A stretch of DNA of 64,000 bases from Enterobacter mori LMG 25706 (GCF_000211415.1 NZ_GL890780.1:719324-783323); one strand, 5' to 3'; positions 25,723-37,700 are shown, counted from the first letter of the stretch. Made by a program: numbers and translations. The notes: generated by a model from the letters alone, not told the origin.

Positions 25723-27177
25723 TTATAATCCCCCGATATGCAGGGTTTTGACTTCCAGAAACTCTTCCAGCCCCAGCACGGAACCTTCGCGCCCCAGCCC
25801 GGACTCTTTTACGCCGCCAAACGGTCCCAGTTCGGTGGAGACGGCACACTCGTTAATCCCAATCATCCCGCTTTCAATCGCCTGTGAGACGCGGAACACG
25901 CGCGACAGATTCTGAGTGTAGAAATAGGCTGCCAGCCCGTAAGGCGTGTTGTTGGCGCGCATAATCACTTCATCTTCCGACGTAAACCGGAAGCAGGCTG
26001 CCACCGGGCCAAACGTCTCCTCTTCCGCCAGCTTCATTCCTTCATGACAATCACCGAGTACCGTGGGCACCCAGAAGTTGCCGCCGAGGGAATGCGCTTT
26101 GCCGCCTGCCAGCACCGTGGCGCCTTTTGCAACGGCATCTTCCACATGTTCGCGTACTTTATCGACGGCGGAACCGTCAATCAGCGGGCCAACAACGACG
26201 CCCTCTTCCAGACCGTTGCCGACTTTCAATGCCTTTACCGCATCGGCGAGCTGGTTCACAAACTTGTCATAGACCGTTTCCTGAATATAAAAACGGTTTA
26301 CGCTGACGCAGACCTGCCCGGCATTGCGAAACTTGTTCGCAATCGCGCCCTTAACGGCTGCATCAATATCCGCATCCTCAAAAACGATATAGGGCGCATT
26401 GCCCCCCAGCTCCATTGACACTTTCTTCATCGTCTCGGCAGCGTTGCGCACCAGGGTTTTCCCCACAGAGGTTGACCCGGTGAACGACATTTTGCGCACA
26501 TCATGGCTGGCCATGATGGCGTCGCTGATTTCATGCGTATTGCCCGCCACCGCATTGAGTACGCCGTCTGGCACACCGGCCTGCTTCGCCAGTGTGAGCA
26601 GTGCAAAAGCGCTCAGCGGAGTATTGTTGGCGGGTTTGATCACGCCGGTACAGCCTGCGGCCAACGCCGGACCGAGCTTGCGGGTGAGCATCGCCATAGG
26701 GAAGTTCCACGGCGTAATGGCGGCAACCACGCCGATAGGTTCGCGGGTCGCCAGAATGCGGGAGCCGGGTTTAACCGGAGGGATAATTTCACCGTTCGCG
26801 CGCTTGGCCTGCTCAGCAAACCACTGGATAAAGCTGGCGGCATACTCCACTTCGCCCTCGGCTTCTTTCAGGGGCTTGCCCTGTTCGGTGGTCATTAGCC
26901 GTCCAAGCCAGCTTTTGTTTTCGATAATCAGCTCATACCAGCGGTAGAGGATCGTCGAACGCTCCTTCGCGGTTTTGGCACGCCACGCGGGGAAGGCTTT
27001 GGTCGCGGCGGCAATCGCTTCTTCGGTTTCCGCTTTACCGGCTTTCGCCACTTTGGCGATCACCTCACCTGTCGCCGGGTTCAGCACGTCAAACGTAGTG
27101 TCGAGTGTTTTCCAGATGCCGTTAACAAGATATCCGTTTTGAAAAAGAATGTTGTCCTGGAGAGCCTGGGTAGTCAT
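25723..27177 (-). CDS. NAD(P)-dependent aldehyde dehydrogenase, succinate-semialdehyde dehydrogenase (GabD) type
   Basis: A 484-residue ALDH. It shows PWNFPMAMLTRKLGPALAAG, the nucleotide-binding FTGSTSVGK, the general base Glu in MELGGNAP, the catalytic Cys in FRNAGQVCVSVNRF and the ETFGPVA loop. It resembles GabD, but the residue two after the catalytic Cys is Ser where E. coli GabD has Cys, so the redox disulfide reported for GabD is absent. The true substrate is open: succinate semialdehyde or an aromatic or aliphatic aldehyde. Shine-Dalgarno GGGAGGA precedes the start at 27177. It is not in the E. coli yhcO-aaeB interval and is cut off from aaeB by a terminator, so it likely has its own promoter. 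Confidence 0.88.
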   Translation of the reverse strand: MTTQALQDNILFQNGYLVNGIWKTLDTTFDVLNPATGEVIAKVAKAGKAETEEAIAAATKAFPAWRAKTAKERSTILYRWYELIIENKSWLGRLMTTEQGKPLKEAEGEVEYAASFIQWFAEQAKRANGEIIPPVKPGSRILATREPIGVVAAITPWNFPMAMLTRKLGPALAAGCTGVIKPANNTPLSAFALLTLAKQAGVPDGVLNAVAGNTHEISDAIMASHDVRKMSFTGSTSVGKTLVRNAAETMKKVSMELGGNAPYIVFEDADIDAAVKGAIANKFRNAGQVCVSVNRFYIQETVYDKFVNQLADAVKALKVGNGLEEGVVVGPLIDGSAVDKVREHVEDAVAKGATVLAGGKAHSLGGNFWVPTVLGDCHEGMKLAEEETFGPVAACFRFTSEDEVIMRANNTPYGLAAYFYTQNLSRVFRVSQAIESGMIGINECAVSTELGPFGGVKESGLGREGSVLGLEEFLEVKTLHIGGL

Positions 27178-27226
27178 GTGTCCTCCCTTCCTGAATGTAA
27201 GAGCCTGCAGAACTAAGTATAGCCAC

Positions 27227-27257
27227 AAAAAAACCGACGCTTTTGGCGTCGGTTTTT
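27227..27257 (-). terminator. aaeXAB terminator
   Basis: A stem ACCGACGC / GCGTCGGT with flanking A and T runs (27229-27240 with 27246-27257), just after the aaeB stop on the minus strand. Confidence 0.88.
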
Positions 27258-27265
27258 AAGCTCAC

Positions 27266-29233
27266 TTAATTGTCAGTCAGGACACTCTGGTAGCGATGCA
27301 GCATGAAGACCAATCGCCCAACCGGCTCGGTTACCTGAGGCGGCGCGTTCCAGACCTTAAGCTTCTCCTGGTAGATGTCTAACTCTTCAAGCAGCTGTTT
27401 AAAATAGCGACGTCGTTTGTCATCACTGGACGCCGCGATCACATGGTCGGCCGTGTGGCGCAACTGGCGGTGAAAGGCAGACAGATCATCGTTAACCGGC
27501 ACAGGCGCATTCCGCAGGCGCTGGTGCGCGATGATCATGGTTAATGCCAGACGGAACCTGGCAACGTCCCCCGGAAATTTATTGAGCAGCAGGAACAGCT
27601 GCTGATAAAGCGCCGGAAGGTGGTTCTCTTTACGGCGTGCGGCGTTGGTTGTCATGGATGATACGGCAGCCGAAACAAACTGATTCAACAGCACACGACC
27701 GGTCCGCGCCTGAGAGTTATCCCGCACCAGCAGAATCACCATCATCGCCAGGAAACAGCCCACCAGCTGACCTAACGCGCTGTCGAGGAACTGGCTGAAA
27801 TGGAAAGTCATCGGGTTATCCAGCACAATAATGTTAATGGTACTGGCCAGCGCCCCCAGCGATCCCAGACGGCGCTTCTGCACTTCTATCCCAATAAAGA
27901 ATGCCATTACCGCCAGGCTAATGCAGAGCAGAAGCATGCTTTGCTGCGTCGATGGAATAATCACCAGGAAGTAGAGCGCACCAATGGGCAGTGCGGCAAT
28001 GGTGCCGTAGAGAAAATCGATAGCGACCATGCGCGGGTTGGGCAGACGCATCGCCAGTGCGGTAACGACGGCAATCATGACCATCGCACCGCTACCGGAC
28101 GTCCAGCCGGTCCACAGCCAGAACAGCGTGCCGAGCATGCAGGCCAGCGTGGTACGCCAGAAGTTGACCATGGCATGATGGCGCTCGGCGGATTCCGGCT
28201 TAATCACCACTTCGCCCTGCAGCACCTCTTCTTCCGCCGCGCTGATTTTGGTATTACCCGTCACACCACGCTTAAGCAGCAGGTAACGCGTCGCGGCCCC
28301 AACCCAGGTATAAATCGTCACCGGCGTATCGCGCTCCCCCGTCCAGGCGATAACGCGACGCATGCGTTTGAGCTGTCGGTGCACGTCTTGCACCGTTTCG
28401 ACCGGCTCGTCAAAGAGCTCACGGAACGTGTCCGTTACCACCTCCGGGCGGGTATTCTGAATCAGATAGGTTTCGCACGCCTGGGTGATCAGCGTTAAGG
28501 AAACGGTATTGATCGCTTTCAGGCGACGGTTGGCGCGTTCCCAGCGTGAAGATTCCATATTGAGGTTGCTGCGCATCCCCTCCAGCGCCTGTGTGCGGCG
28601 CACCAGGCCGCTCCACGCTTTATCGACCTCTTCGCTGTCACCGTGCTTGATGCACAACTGCATCAGCTGGTACTGGGCAACAATCAGCGCGTCGAGCTCA
28701 CGGTCCACTTCTTGCTTGATGGAGCGCGGGGAGAAAAGCAGGTCCGCAACGATCGCGCAGACGATACCAATCACAATCTCGCTGCAGCGTTCAACCGCAA
28801 ACTGCGGCGCAAGCAGCGGTTCGGACTGAATGGTGATGACAATGATCAGCGCGGTATAGCCCGCCAGCCCCCATGCGTAGGAGTTTTCAACTTTGACCAG
28901 CGACGAGACCCAGGTGCAGAACCCTGCCCAGATACAGCACACCATGATCATCAGCAGAGGGGTGCGGATCATCAAAATAATGATGGTGAGCGCGGCGAAA
29001 CAGCCGATAAACGTCCCGACGATACGCAGCATACCGCGGTAGCGGATCGCGCCAGAGTAGGGTTCACCGCCCGCGGCAAAGGCGGGGCCAGCCGCAACGA
29101 TAGCTGCCGTCAGCACCGCCCAACGGGGCGTTTCCAGCTGGAAGTGAAAACCGACAAACAGCGCCAGCACGATGGCACATGCCAGCTTCACGGCGAAGCG
29201 AATGTGCTGGCTGGCGATGGAAAAGATACCCAT
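27266..29233 (-). CDS. aaeB: p-Hydroxybenzoic acid efflux pump subunit AaeB
   Basis: A 655-residue inner-membrane FUSC/ArAE-type exporter. Two clusters of hydrophobic helices (residues about 10-180 and 360-515) flank a large soluble loop with the family motif [20 protein letters not shown]. With AaeA it exports aromatic carboxylic acids such as p-hydroxybenzoate. The start is 5 nt after the aaeA stop, in operon aaeXAB. Confidence 0.97.
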   Translation of the reverse strand: MGIFSIASQHIRFAVKLACAIVLALFVGFHFQLETPRWAVLTAAIVAAGPAFAAGGEPYSGAIRYRGMLRIVGTFIGCFAALTIIILMIRTPLLMIMVCCIWAGFCTWVSSLVKVENSYAWGLAGYTALIIVITIQSEPLLAPQFAVERCSEIVIGIVCAIVADLLFSPRSIKQEVDRELDALIVAQYQLMQLCIKHGDSEEVDKAWSGLVRRTQALEGMRSNLNMESSRWERANRRLKAINTVSLTLITQACETYLIQNTRPEVVTDTFRELFDEPVETVQDVHRQLKRMRRVIAWTGERDTPVTIYTWVGAATRYLLLKRGVTGNTKISAAEEEVLQGEVVIKPESAERHHAMVNFWRTTLACMLGTLFWLWTGWTSGSGAMVMIAVVTALAMRLPNPRMVAIDFLYGTIAALPIGALYFLVIIPSTQQSMLLLCISLAVMAFFIGIEVQKRRLGSLGALASTINIIVLDNPMTFHFSQFLDSALGQLVGCFLAMMVILLVRDNSQARTGRVLLNQFVSAAVSSMTTNAARRKENHLPALYQQLFLLLNKFPGDVARFRLALTMIIAHQRLRNAPVPVNDDLSAFHRQLRHTADHVIAASSDDKRRRYFKQLLEELDIYQEKLKVWNAPPQVTEPVGRLVFMLHRYQSVLTDN

Positions 29234-29238
29234 AACGA

Positions 29239-30171
29239 TTAACCAAACTCGCGCAGGCGGTGGGCGATTTTACGGAAAATGGAGTCCTGGCTGGCATCTC
29301 GGTCTTTTTCCCCGGTGATGACCACCGTTGCCGTGGTGCCCGCAGGCCACAGGTTTCCCTGCTGCTCATCAAGATGGATACGTACCGGCACGCGCTGCGC
29401 CAGACGGACCCATTCCAGGTTAGAATCCACCGTCGCCATCCCTTTGGTATCGTTAGAGCTGCTGGAGTTAGTCACCCCTGCGGCAACGCTGTCGACGGTG
29501 CCTTTAAACACACGGTTGCTGCCGAGCGGCGTGATCTCTGCGCGATACCCTGGACGTACCCCTTCCAGCTTGGTCTCTTCCATATAGGCGAGCACGTAGA
29601 AAGAGTGCTGATTAACCAGCGCTACGGCGGTAGAGCCACGGGTAATGAATTCCCCGGCATAGACGTTCAGGTTGGTGACCCAGCCATCGGACGGCGCGCG
29701 GATCACAGTGCGTTCGAGATCGAGCTTCGCCAGATCGCGCGTTGCTTGCGCTTTCGCCAGCTGGTGCAGCACGGTTTGCAGCACGTTGTTGGACTGGTCA
29801 ATCTCTTCGCGGGACATTGCCTGAACGCCCAGTTGGTTACGGCGACCGGCTTCACGGCGTTTCTCCGCAGCCAGCGCCTGGTAATAGGCCACGTCCGCTT
29901 CCGCTTCTTCTAACGCTTTTTGATAGCGGGGCTGGTCAATAGTGAACAGAACCTGATCTTTTTTCACCAGTTGGTTATCGTGGACGTTAACCGCGGTGAT
30001 AAGACCGGCCACGTCGGGGGCAATCGCCACCACATCGGCGCTGAAACGCGCATCGCGCGTCCACGGTGATTCAGTGTAATAAACCCAGGCGCGGAAAATG
30101 GCGATAAACGCCAGAACGACCAGCGCCATGGTGATGGCAGTGCGGGAGACTTTTCTTATTAGCGTTTTCAC
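29239..30171 (-). CDS. aaeA: p-Hydroxybenzoic acid efflux pump subunit AaeA
   Basis: A 310-residue membrane-fusion protein with an N-terminal membrane anchor ([17 protein letters not shown]), biotinyl-lipoyl-like halves, a coiled-coil hairpin ([31 protein letters not shown]) and [16 protein letters not shown]. The start chosen is GTG 30171, giving VKTLIRK as in E. coli MKTLIRK, with GAGG 5 nt upstream. The frame also opens at a TTG at 30186 that overlaps the end of aaeX. Confidence 0.95.
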   Translation of the reverse strand: MKTLIRKVSRTAITMALVVLAFIAIFRAWVYYTESPWTRDARFSADVVAIAPDVAGLITAVNVHDNQLVKKDQVLFTIDQPRYQKALEEAEADVAYYQALAAEKRREAGRRNQLGVQAMSREEIDQSNNVLQTVLHQLAKAQATRDLAKLDLERTVIRAPSDGWVTNLNVYAGEFITRGSTAVALVNQHSFYVLAYMEETKLEGVRPGYRAEITPLGSNRVFKGTVDSVAAGVTNSSSSNDTKGMATVDSNLEWVRLAQRVPVRIHLDEQQGNLWPAGTTATVVITGEKDRDASQDSIFRKIAHRLREFG

Positions 30172-30178
30172 ATCAACC

Positions 30179-30382
30179 TCAGACAAACATGCGCGATATC
30201 AGATAGAACAGGCAGCAATACAGCGCGGTATTGAACAATGCAGGGTGCCAGACGAAATCGTAGATCCCGGTAGGAACCAGCACCTTGCGCACCAGCCAGA
30301 AGATCGCCAGTGATAAAAGAAGCTCGAAAAATATCGGTGGGAACGACAGACCGAACACCACGATTACAGGAAACAGACTCAT
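30179..30382 (-). CDS. aaeX: AaeX small membrane protein (DUF1656)
   Basis: A 67-residue protein with two predicted membrane helices ([39 protein letters not shown]). It is the first gene of aaeXAB; its exact job in the pump is unknown. AAGGT lies 6 nt before the ATG. Confidence 0.95.
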   Translation of the reverse strand: MSLFPVIVVFGLSFPPIFFELLLSLAIFWLVRKVLVPTGIYDFVWHPALFNTALYCCLFYLISRMFV

Positions 30383-30484
30383 GTTGACCTTGATAAGAGA
30401 GAGTGCAGGCTTCAGATTTTTTTAGCGCACGCCATCGCAGGAGAGCAAGAAACGCCGGGCGAGAATGGCGCAGCCATTATGTAA

Positions 30485-30499
30485 TTAATAATATATTAA
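30485..30499. promoter_or_regulatory. Candidate AaeR (LysR-type) operator
   Basis: TTAATA-ATA-TATTAA is a perfect 15-bp palindrome of the T-N11-A type bound by LysR regulators, in the 179-bp aaeX-aaeR gap where AaeR is expected to bind. Not tested. Confidence 0.5.
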
Positions 30500-30520
30500 C
30501 GTAACTGTTATGCTGTTATC

Positions 30521-30546
30521 TATAATATGTGATCTAAATCACTTTT
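30521..30546. promoter_or_regulatory. aaeR -10 element overlapped by a near-consensus CRP site
   Basis: TATAAT at 30521-30526 is the likely aaeR -10. The 22 bp at 30525-30546, core TGTGA-TCTAAA-TCACT, match the classical symmetric CRP consensus at 19 of 22 positions. Its place over the aaeR -10 suggests repression of aaeR; it is about 150 bp from aaeX and could also act there. Confidence 0.6.
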
Positions 30547-30561
30547 AAGCCAGAGTGAACA

Positions 30562-31489
30562 ATGGAACGTTTAAAACGCATGTCCGTCTTCGCCAAAGTG
30601 GTGGAGCTCGGCTCATTTACCGCCGCTGCGCGTCAATTGCAGATGAGTGTCTCTTCCATCAGCCAGACGGTGTCAAAACTGGAAGATGAGTTGCAGGTGA
30701 AGCTGCTCAACCGCAGTACCCGCAGCATTGGCCTGACGGAAGCCGGTAAAATTTATTACCAGGGCTGCCGCAGAATGATGCACGAAGTGCAGGATGTGCA
30801 CGAACAGCTCTACGCCTTCAATAACACCCCCATCGGCACACTGCGCATTGGGTGTTCTTCAACTATGGCACAAAATGTTCTCGCTGCCATGACGGCGGAA
30901 ATGCTGAAAGAGTATCCGGGTTTAACGGTGAATCTGGTGACGGGCATCCCCTGCGCCGGACCTGATCGCCGACGGATTAGATGTGGTGATCCGCGTCGGG
31001 GCATTACAAGATTCAAGCCTCTTTTCGCGTCGGCTGGGGAGCATGCCGATGGTGGTCTGCGCCTCAAAAAGCTATCTGGCGCAGTACGGCGTTCCGGAGA
31101 AGCCTGCCGATCTCAGCAACCACTCGTGGCTGGAATACAGCGTGCGCCCGGACAACGAATTCGAACTGATTGCCCCGGAGGGGATCTCCACTAAACTGCT
31201 GCCGGAAGGCCGGTTCGTCACCAACGATCCGATGACTATCTCCCGCTGGCTGGTCGCCGGGGCCGGGATCGCTTACGTGCCGCTGATGTGGGTGATCAAT
31301 GAGATCAACAGCGGCGTACTGGAGATCCTCTTCCCGCGTTACCAGTCCGATCCGCGTCCGGTCTACGCTCTGTATACCGAGAAGGACAAACTGCCTCTCA
31401 AAGTACAGGTGTGTATTAACTATCTGACCGAGTATTTTGTCGAAGTGGCGGAGCTTTTTCAGGGGATGCGCGGCAGAAGAAAGGAGTAA
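30562..31489 (+). pseudogene. aaeR: LysR-type regulator AaeR, frameshifted
   Basis: AaeR activates aaeXAB in response to aromatic carboxylic acids. The first frame (ATG 30562) encodes the helix-turn-helix (FTAAARQLQMSVSSISQTVSKLE) and the start of the effector domain, up to LVTGIP. It then reads CAGPDRRRIRCG, unlike the family, and stops at 31194. The correct continuation (APDLIADGLDVVIRVGALQDSS to the end at 31489) is in the next frame. One extra T at 30952, between CCCC and GCG, explains it. The repaired protein would be about 308 residues, as in E. coli. This is either loss of the activator or an assembly error. Confidence 0.9.
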
Positions 31490-31621
31490 TAAAGTTATCG
31501 CCATAATAATATTTGGCATGAATATTTCCCGGATGATACTCACATTCATTCAGGAATAATTCCGCCCTCCTCTCAGGAATGGCTAATTGACACTTCCGCC
31601 ACCCGCCCTTTACCTTATAAG

Positions 31622-31640
31622 CAGTCTGAGCATCAGACTG
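31622..31640 (+). promoter_or_regulatory. Hairpin in the yagU leader
   Basis: A perfect 8-bp inverted repeat CAGTCTGA / TCAGACTG with a 3-base loop, followed by TTATATATTTGTT, about 70 bp before yagU. It may be an operator or a weak terminator for aaeR transcripts. Confidence 0.4.
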
Positions 31641-31708
31641 TTATATATTTGTTACCAACATGAATAATAAAATGTATTTCGCAGGATGACGTTAAACAAG
31701 GAAAAGAG

Positions 31709-32323
31709 ATGAATATATTCGAACAAACACCGCCTTCGCGCAGGCGCTATGGACTCGCCGCGTTCATTGGTTTGATTGCCGGGATTGTCTCCGCGTTTGT
31801 CAAATGGGGAGCCGAGGTGCCGCTTCCGCCACGCAGCCCGACTGATTTATTTACCGGCGCATGCGGGCCAGAGCAATTATTACGGGCTGCAAGTCAGATT
31901 GACTGTTCCCGCAATTTTTTAAACCCACCTTATGTCTTTTTACGCGACTGGCTGGGCGTCGTCGATCCTAATGCGGCGGTTTATACATTTGCCGGGCATA
32001 TATTTAACTGGGTTGGCGTAACACATATTATTTTCTCAATCGTGTTCGCCGTAGGTTATTGTGTAGTTGCTGAAGTCTTCCCGAAAATTAAACTTTGGCA
32101 GGGTTTGCTGGCGGGTGCGTTAGCTCAGCTTTTTGTTCATATGATCTCCTTCCCGCTGATGGGGCTGACGCCACCGCTGTTTGAGCTGCCGTGGTATGAA
32201 CACGTGTCAGAGATCGTGGGCCATCTGGTCTGGTTCTGGTCGATCGAAATCATTCGCCGTGATTTGCGTAATCGCATCACTCACGAGCCGGATCCGGAGA
32301 TACCGCTGGGTAACTTACGTTAA
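31709..32323 (+). CDS. yagU: YagU family inner-membrane protein (DUF1440)
   Basis: A 204-residue inner-membrane protein with about four hydrophobic helices ([74 protein letters not shown]) and the family tail [13 protein letters not shown]. coli YagU is linked to acid resistance. It is close to identical to the E. coli protein, but in E. coli the gene is far away (CP4-6 region), so this position between aaeR and tldD is a local difference. Confidence 0.92.
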   Translation: MNIFEQTPPSRRRYGLAAFIGLIAGIVSAFVKWGAEVPLPPRSPTDLFTGACGPEQLLRAASQIDCSRNFLNPPYVFLRDWLGVVDPNAAVYTFAGHIFNWVGVTHIIFSIVFAVGYCVVAEVFPKIKLWQGLLAGALAQLFVHMISFPLMGLTPPLFELPWYEHVSEIVGHLVWFWSIEIIRRDLRNRITHEPDPEIPLGNLR

Positions 32324-32328
32324 AAAAA

Positions 32329-32357
32329 AGGCGCTACATCAGTAGCGCCTTTTTTTA
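32329..32357. terminator. Bidirectional terminator between yagU and tldD
   Basis: A 9-bp stem AGGCGCTAC / GTAGCGCCT, loop ATCA, with an A-run before and T-run after, serving both convergent genes. Confidence 0.92.
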
Positions 32358-32369
32358 TGCATGGTCAGG

Positions 32370-33863
<1,494 letters not shown>

Positions 33864-33899
33864 TTATTGAGAGTGAGGCAATTACCTGCCCACGTCAAA

Positions 33900-36800
33900 T
33901 CATTGCTGTGCATCTTTGCGCGGCTGGCGCAGCACCTCGTTAATCTGCGGTTTATCGATCGGACCAGTGATGCGGTAGCGCAGAATCGAGACCTCGCTCC
34001 ACAGTGGCCCCAACACTTTACTGGCGGCAAACACCGCCGCACCGACAATCGGGTTCACCACAAAGGCCGCCGCAACGCCCACGCTTGCGGAAATTTCCGG
34101 CGCCACCACGGCTTCCATATCCAGCTCGCGACGCACGAGGTTCACCGAGCCTTTCATGGCGATATCCGCTTCCAGGCCATCGACCAGCGTGTCGTCAGTG
34201 TGCAGAACGCCGTCCTTGATCCACGCCGTACTGCGAATGGAGTCATAGTAGAAACCTTCGCTGAAGGTGTCGCTAAAATCGAAGCGCAGCTTGCGTAGCA
34301 GGGCATCAAAACTCAGCAGGCGCAGGATCTGCCCGGCGCGCCCGGTGCTCACATCGGCAATTTCACCTTTGCCGAAGTGCGTTTTCAAGATGCCGTTTAG
34401 CGACGCTTCATCTGGCTTCCACGGTGCCGCGCGCCAGTGCAGATCGTAATTGACGTCAAATGACGAGCCGCGAAGCGGTGTGCTGATGCCAAAGAAGTTA
34501 GCCGCAGCGTCCAGCTTGTTGCCCTTGATGTCGCCTTTCAGCGAGGTGCGCTGCTCGCCTGGGTTATTGACCCATTCGCCCGCAGCCGTCAGGCGGCCAA
34601 AGCCGGTATCGACCAGCCCACCGGTCAGGCTCAACGTATTGCCTTTGATAGCAACATCTCCGTCAATGCGTCCGTATTTTTGCCCCCACAGCCAACATTC
34701 AGCGCAGCGTAGCTGCAGATCGGGCCAGCCGCTGAAATCAATGCGGGAAGCGTTACTGAACGGCGACGGGCCTGCGGCCTGGTCTTGACTGCTCGCGACT
34801 GTCGGGTTGTAGTAGAGGTAGCGGATCGCGGCCAGCCACGGCGCGTTATCGCGCATATTTAACGTGGCATTAATTTCCCTGCCCTGAGCCTCTACCTTTG
34901 TCCCGTTGCTCGTCGGCTGAGAGACAATGCTCAGGTTGTTCCACCGCTGTCCGCCCAGCGTCAGCGCAGGCGTGCGCAGGGTAATGGTCTGCGGGAACTG
35001 AGCGGTCTCGTCTACGTTCTGCCCCACGCCTTTCTGGAAGAGCGCCAGCCATTCGGCACCATCCATCGCCGGAAGGTTAAGTTCAATGCCTGCCTGTTCA
35101 GGCAGCGGCGGCGTGGTGCGGCTGTCAGTCGTCCAGATGGCCCTGTCGAGCGTAAGCTTACGGTTAAGCAGCCAGCGGCTGTTGAAGTGGTTTGTCTCGC
35201 CTGCGCTGCCGGTCAGCGCGAAGCTATTGAGGTTGCCATCAACGTTGAGTTTCACTGGCAGCGCCTGCCCGGCGTGTTTATCCAGCGGCGCGGGAAGCTG
35301 GCTGCTGATGTTTTTCAGGTCGCCAGTGATATCGACCTTATAGTGGGCGCCGGCGTGATAAGGCAGATCGATAGCGACCTTACCGTTCCAGGAAACGGCG
35401 CCATCCACCGATTGCGCGATTGGCTTCGGCAAAACATCCATTCTGGCAGGCTGCCAGTTAGCATCCAGATTAACCGCCACCTGATAGGCCTTTTCCCCTT
35501 CGGTGGTTGAGAAATCAATATTGACGGGCTGATTGAACCAGTTCGCTTTAAGTGGCTCACTCTTCAGGTTGCCGTTCACGAAGCTAAACTGCCCCGTGAG
35601 GTTTTTCAGCGTGCTGTCGAGCGGTTTGATGTACAGGCTATTGTTGTTCAGACGAACATCGCCTTTCGCGGTGGTCATCTCACCGTCCAGCGGGATATCC
35701 AGATGTAAGCGAGCACTTACATCGCCATCCAACTGTAGCTCCTGAAGGGTGGCTCCCAGTGAATCATCCAACGGCGTATCCTCAAAATACGGCCCAACCG
35801 CCTTGCCCGGGCCATTGATATCCGCATCAATAAGCAGCTTCTCTTTGGAATAGTCCGGGATATTTGCCGTCAGATTGCTGGCCGTCACGCCACCCAGCGC
35901 AACGCTGTCTGACTTCATCCACAATCCGTCATTGAGGAAGTTGAGTTCAATATCCAGATTTTTCAGCGCAGGCCAGCCCGGCTGGAAGGCAAAAGTGGCG
36001 TTGTGCAGCGGCACCAGCACCTGGAACTGGCCTTCATTATGCTTGTAAGGGAACAGATGCGGATTACCGCCATAGGCCAGCGTGGCATTATCCGCCTGCC
36101 CACCCTGGATCGCGCCGCTCAGGTAATCTACCAGCGCTTTGCCCATCAGGTTCTCCGGGAAGTAGCGCCAGGCCTGCGAGCCGTCGCTAGTGCTGATCCC
36201 TGCAAGAATACCCAGCCACGGCTCATCGCCTTCGGGCTTCAGATAGCGGAAATCCCCGCGTGCATGTACGGCTTTTGCTTTGACATCAATATCGCGGCCA
36301 TCAAGCTGAAAACCTTTGTCATTTTTAAGCCAGCTCAGCGTAGCGTTGCCATGCTCGATTTCCAGCGGGGCGCGGAAGACGGTTTCATACGGCATTTTGG
36401 CGTCGTGCATATCGACCGTCAGCCTGCCGTTTTCCACGCTACCTTCCAGTTTGCCGCTGAAGTGTTCTGCGCCTGGCAGTAGTTTCCACTGCTTCCAGGC
36501 AAGGTCTTTCCATGTGGCCTGGAAGCGCGTTTTCTCCGTCGCCTGAAGCGGGATGTCCAGCCCCAGGGCGTCGATCGTTCCGCTCGGCTGCGTGGCCAGC
36601 CAGATCTCACCAAGGTCAGGCGAGAGTTTTGCGGCCATCGAGCGCAGCCCTTCGATGGCGGTCAGATCCAGATTGCTGGCTCGAATACGTAGCTCGTCAC
36701 TGCGTTTGCTGCTTGCCCCGCCGACATCCTGTTCCGGCATCCAGGCCAGCGTCAGCGCACCGCGTGGCCACGGCTTGTTGTCCATGGTGATTCGCGTATC

Positions 36801-37700
36801 GGGAATAGCAAACTGCCAGCCTTCTTTCTCTTGGGTCACGTGCGCAGTGAGATTATCCACGGAAAGCTGATGCTGCTGGTTCTCCGCTTTCCAGCTCGCC
36901 CCCCCCTGCTTCAGCCAGATGTCGCCGCTGGCGAATTCCCCGTTTGTCAGCGTCATCCAGCCTTCAAGGCTGAAACGAGCGGTTTCCAGCTGCATGTTTT
37001 GCTGCAGCCAGTCACCCAGCCAGGGTTTCACATCCACATCGTCGGCCTGCAGCCAAACCTTACCGTTGTTCAGTAACCCATTGTCGTCACGCAGATCCAT
37101 ACGCACCTGCATCACGCCATGCTGCCCATTCAGGCTGGAGAGATTCACCTGTCCCTCGGCACGATGACGGTCTTTACCGTTCAGCCAGGTCAGCTGTGGG
37201 ATCGCCAGCTCGGCACGTTGCCCCGAAAGGGTAATAAAGCTCACCTCGCTGTCGCGGAGATCAAAGTGATCGAACTGGCGCAGGAAGAGATCGCTGATGC
37301 GGTTGGTTTCCAGTCCCTGATCGCCCTCGCCACTGCGCAGCGGCGTATTGGTCAGGAACTGGAGTTGCCAGAAGGTAAGATCGCGAAACTGCCAGCGCAG
37401 ATGCAGCAGGCTTTGCCAGACATCCAGCGCCAGCGTTACGCGTTTAATTTTCAGATGGCCGCCGTCTTTCAGGCTGGCATTGATATCCCGCGCATCGAGC
37501 GTTGGACCGAAGTTCTGCCAGCTCGCACTGATCTGGCTTACGTCCACCGGCACGCCGGTGGCGGATTCGATTTTCGCCAGCACCTGCGGGCGCCAGCTAT
37601 CCAGATGCGGCAGAACGAGGCGTAGCCCGCTCACGAGCAACGCGACAATCACGACCAGCGTTGCCCCTGTAAGCAGTAAAATCCCCGGCAATCGCCTCAC
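33900..37700 (-). CDS. yhdP: YhdP, AsmA-like lipid transport protein
   Basis: A 1266-residue inner-membrane protein with one N-terminal anchor (GILLLTGATLVVIVALLVSGL) and a very long periplasmic beta-rich bridge. The C-terminal DUF3971/AsmA_2 region has the conserved KGDIKGNKLDAAANFF, FGKGEIADVSTGRAGQILRLL and FSDTFSEGFYYDS. With TamB and YdbH it moves phospholipid to the outer membrane in E. coli. Length equals the E. coli protein. Confidence 0.97.
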   Translation of the reverse strand: MRRLPGILLLTGATLVVIVALLVSGLRLVLPHLDSWRPQVLAKIESATGVPVDVSQISASWQNFGPTLDARDINASLKDGGHLKIKRVTLALDVWQSLLHLRWQFRDLTFWQLQFLTNTPLRSGEGDQGLETNRISDLFLRQFDHFDLRDSEVSFITLSGQRAELAIPQLTWLNGKDRHRAEGQVNLSSLNGQHGVMQVRMDLRDDNGLLNNGKVWLQADDVDVKPWLGDWLQQNMQLETARFSLEGWMTLTNGEFASGDIWLKQGGASWKAENQQHQLSVDNLTAHVTQEKEGWQFAIPDTRITMDNKPWPRGALTLAWMPEQDVGGASSKRSDELRIRASNLDLTAIEGLRSMAAKLSPDLGEIWLATQPSGTIDALGLDIPLQATEKTRFQATWKDLAWKQWKLLPGAEHFSGKLEGSVENGRLTVDMHDAKMPYETVFRAPLEIEHGNATLSWLKNDKGFQLDGRDIDVKAKAVHARGDFRYLKPEGDEPWLGILAGISTSDGSQAWRYFPENLMGKALVDYLSGAIQGGQADNATLAYGGNPHLFPYKHNEGQFQVLVPLHNATFAFQPGWPALKNLDIELNFLNDGLWMKSDSVALGGVTASNLTANIPDYSKEKLLIDADINGPGKAVGPYFEDTPLDDSLGATLQELQLDGDVSARLHLDIPLDGEMTTAKGDVRLNNNSLYIKPLDSTLKNLTGQFSFVNGNLKSEPLKANWFNQPVNIDFSTTEGEKAYQVAVNLDANWQPARMDVLPKPIAQSVDGAVSWNGKVAIDLPYHAGAHYKVDITGDLKNISSQLPAPLDKHAGQALPVKLNVDGNLNSFALTGSAGETNHFNSRWLLNRKLTLDRAIWTTDSRTTPPLPEQAGIELNLPAMDGAEWLALFQKGVGQNVDETAQFPQTITLRTPALTLGGQRWNNLSIVSQPTSNGTKVEAQGREINATLNMRDNAPWLAAIRYLYYNPTVASSQDQAAGPSPFSNASRIDFSGWPDLQLRCAECWLWGQKYGRIDGDVAIKGNTLSLTGGLVDTGFGRLTAAGEWVNNPGEQRTSLKGDIKGNKLDAAANFFGISTPLRGSSFDVNYDLHWRAAPWKPDEASLNGILKTHFGKGEIADVSTGRAGQILRLLSFDALLRKLRFDFSDTFSEGFYYDSIRSTAWIKDGVLHTDDTLVDGLEADIAMKGSVNLVRRELDMEAVVAPEISASVGVAAAFVVNPIVGAAVFAASKVLGPLWSEVSILRYRITGPIDKPQINEVLRQPRKDAQQ

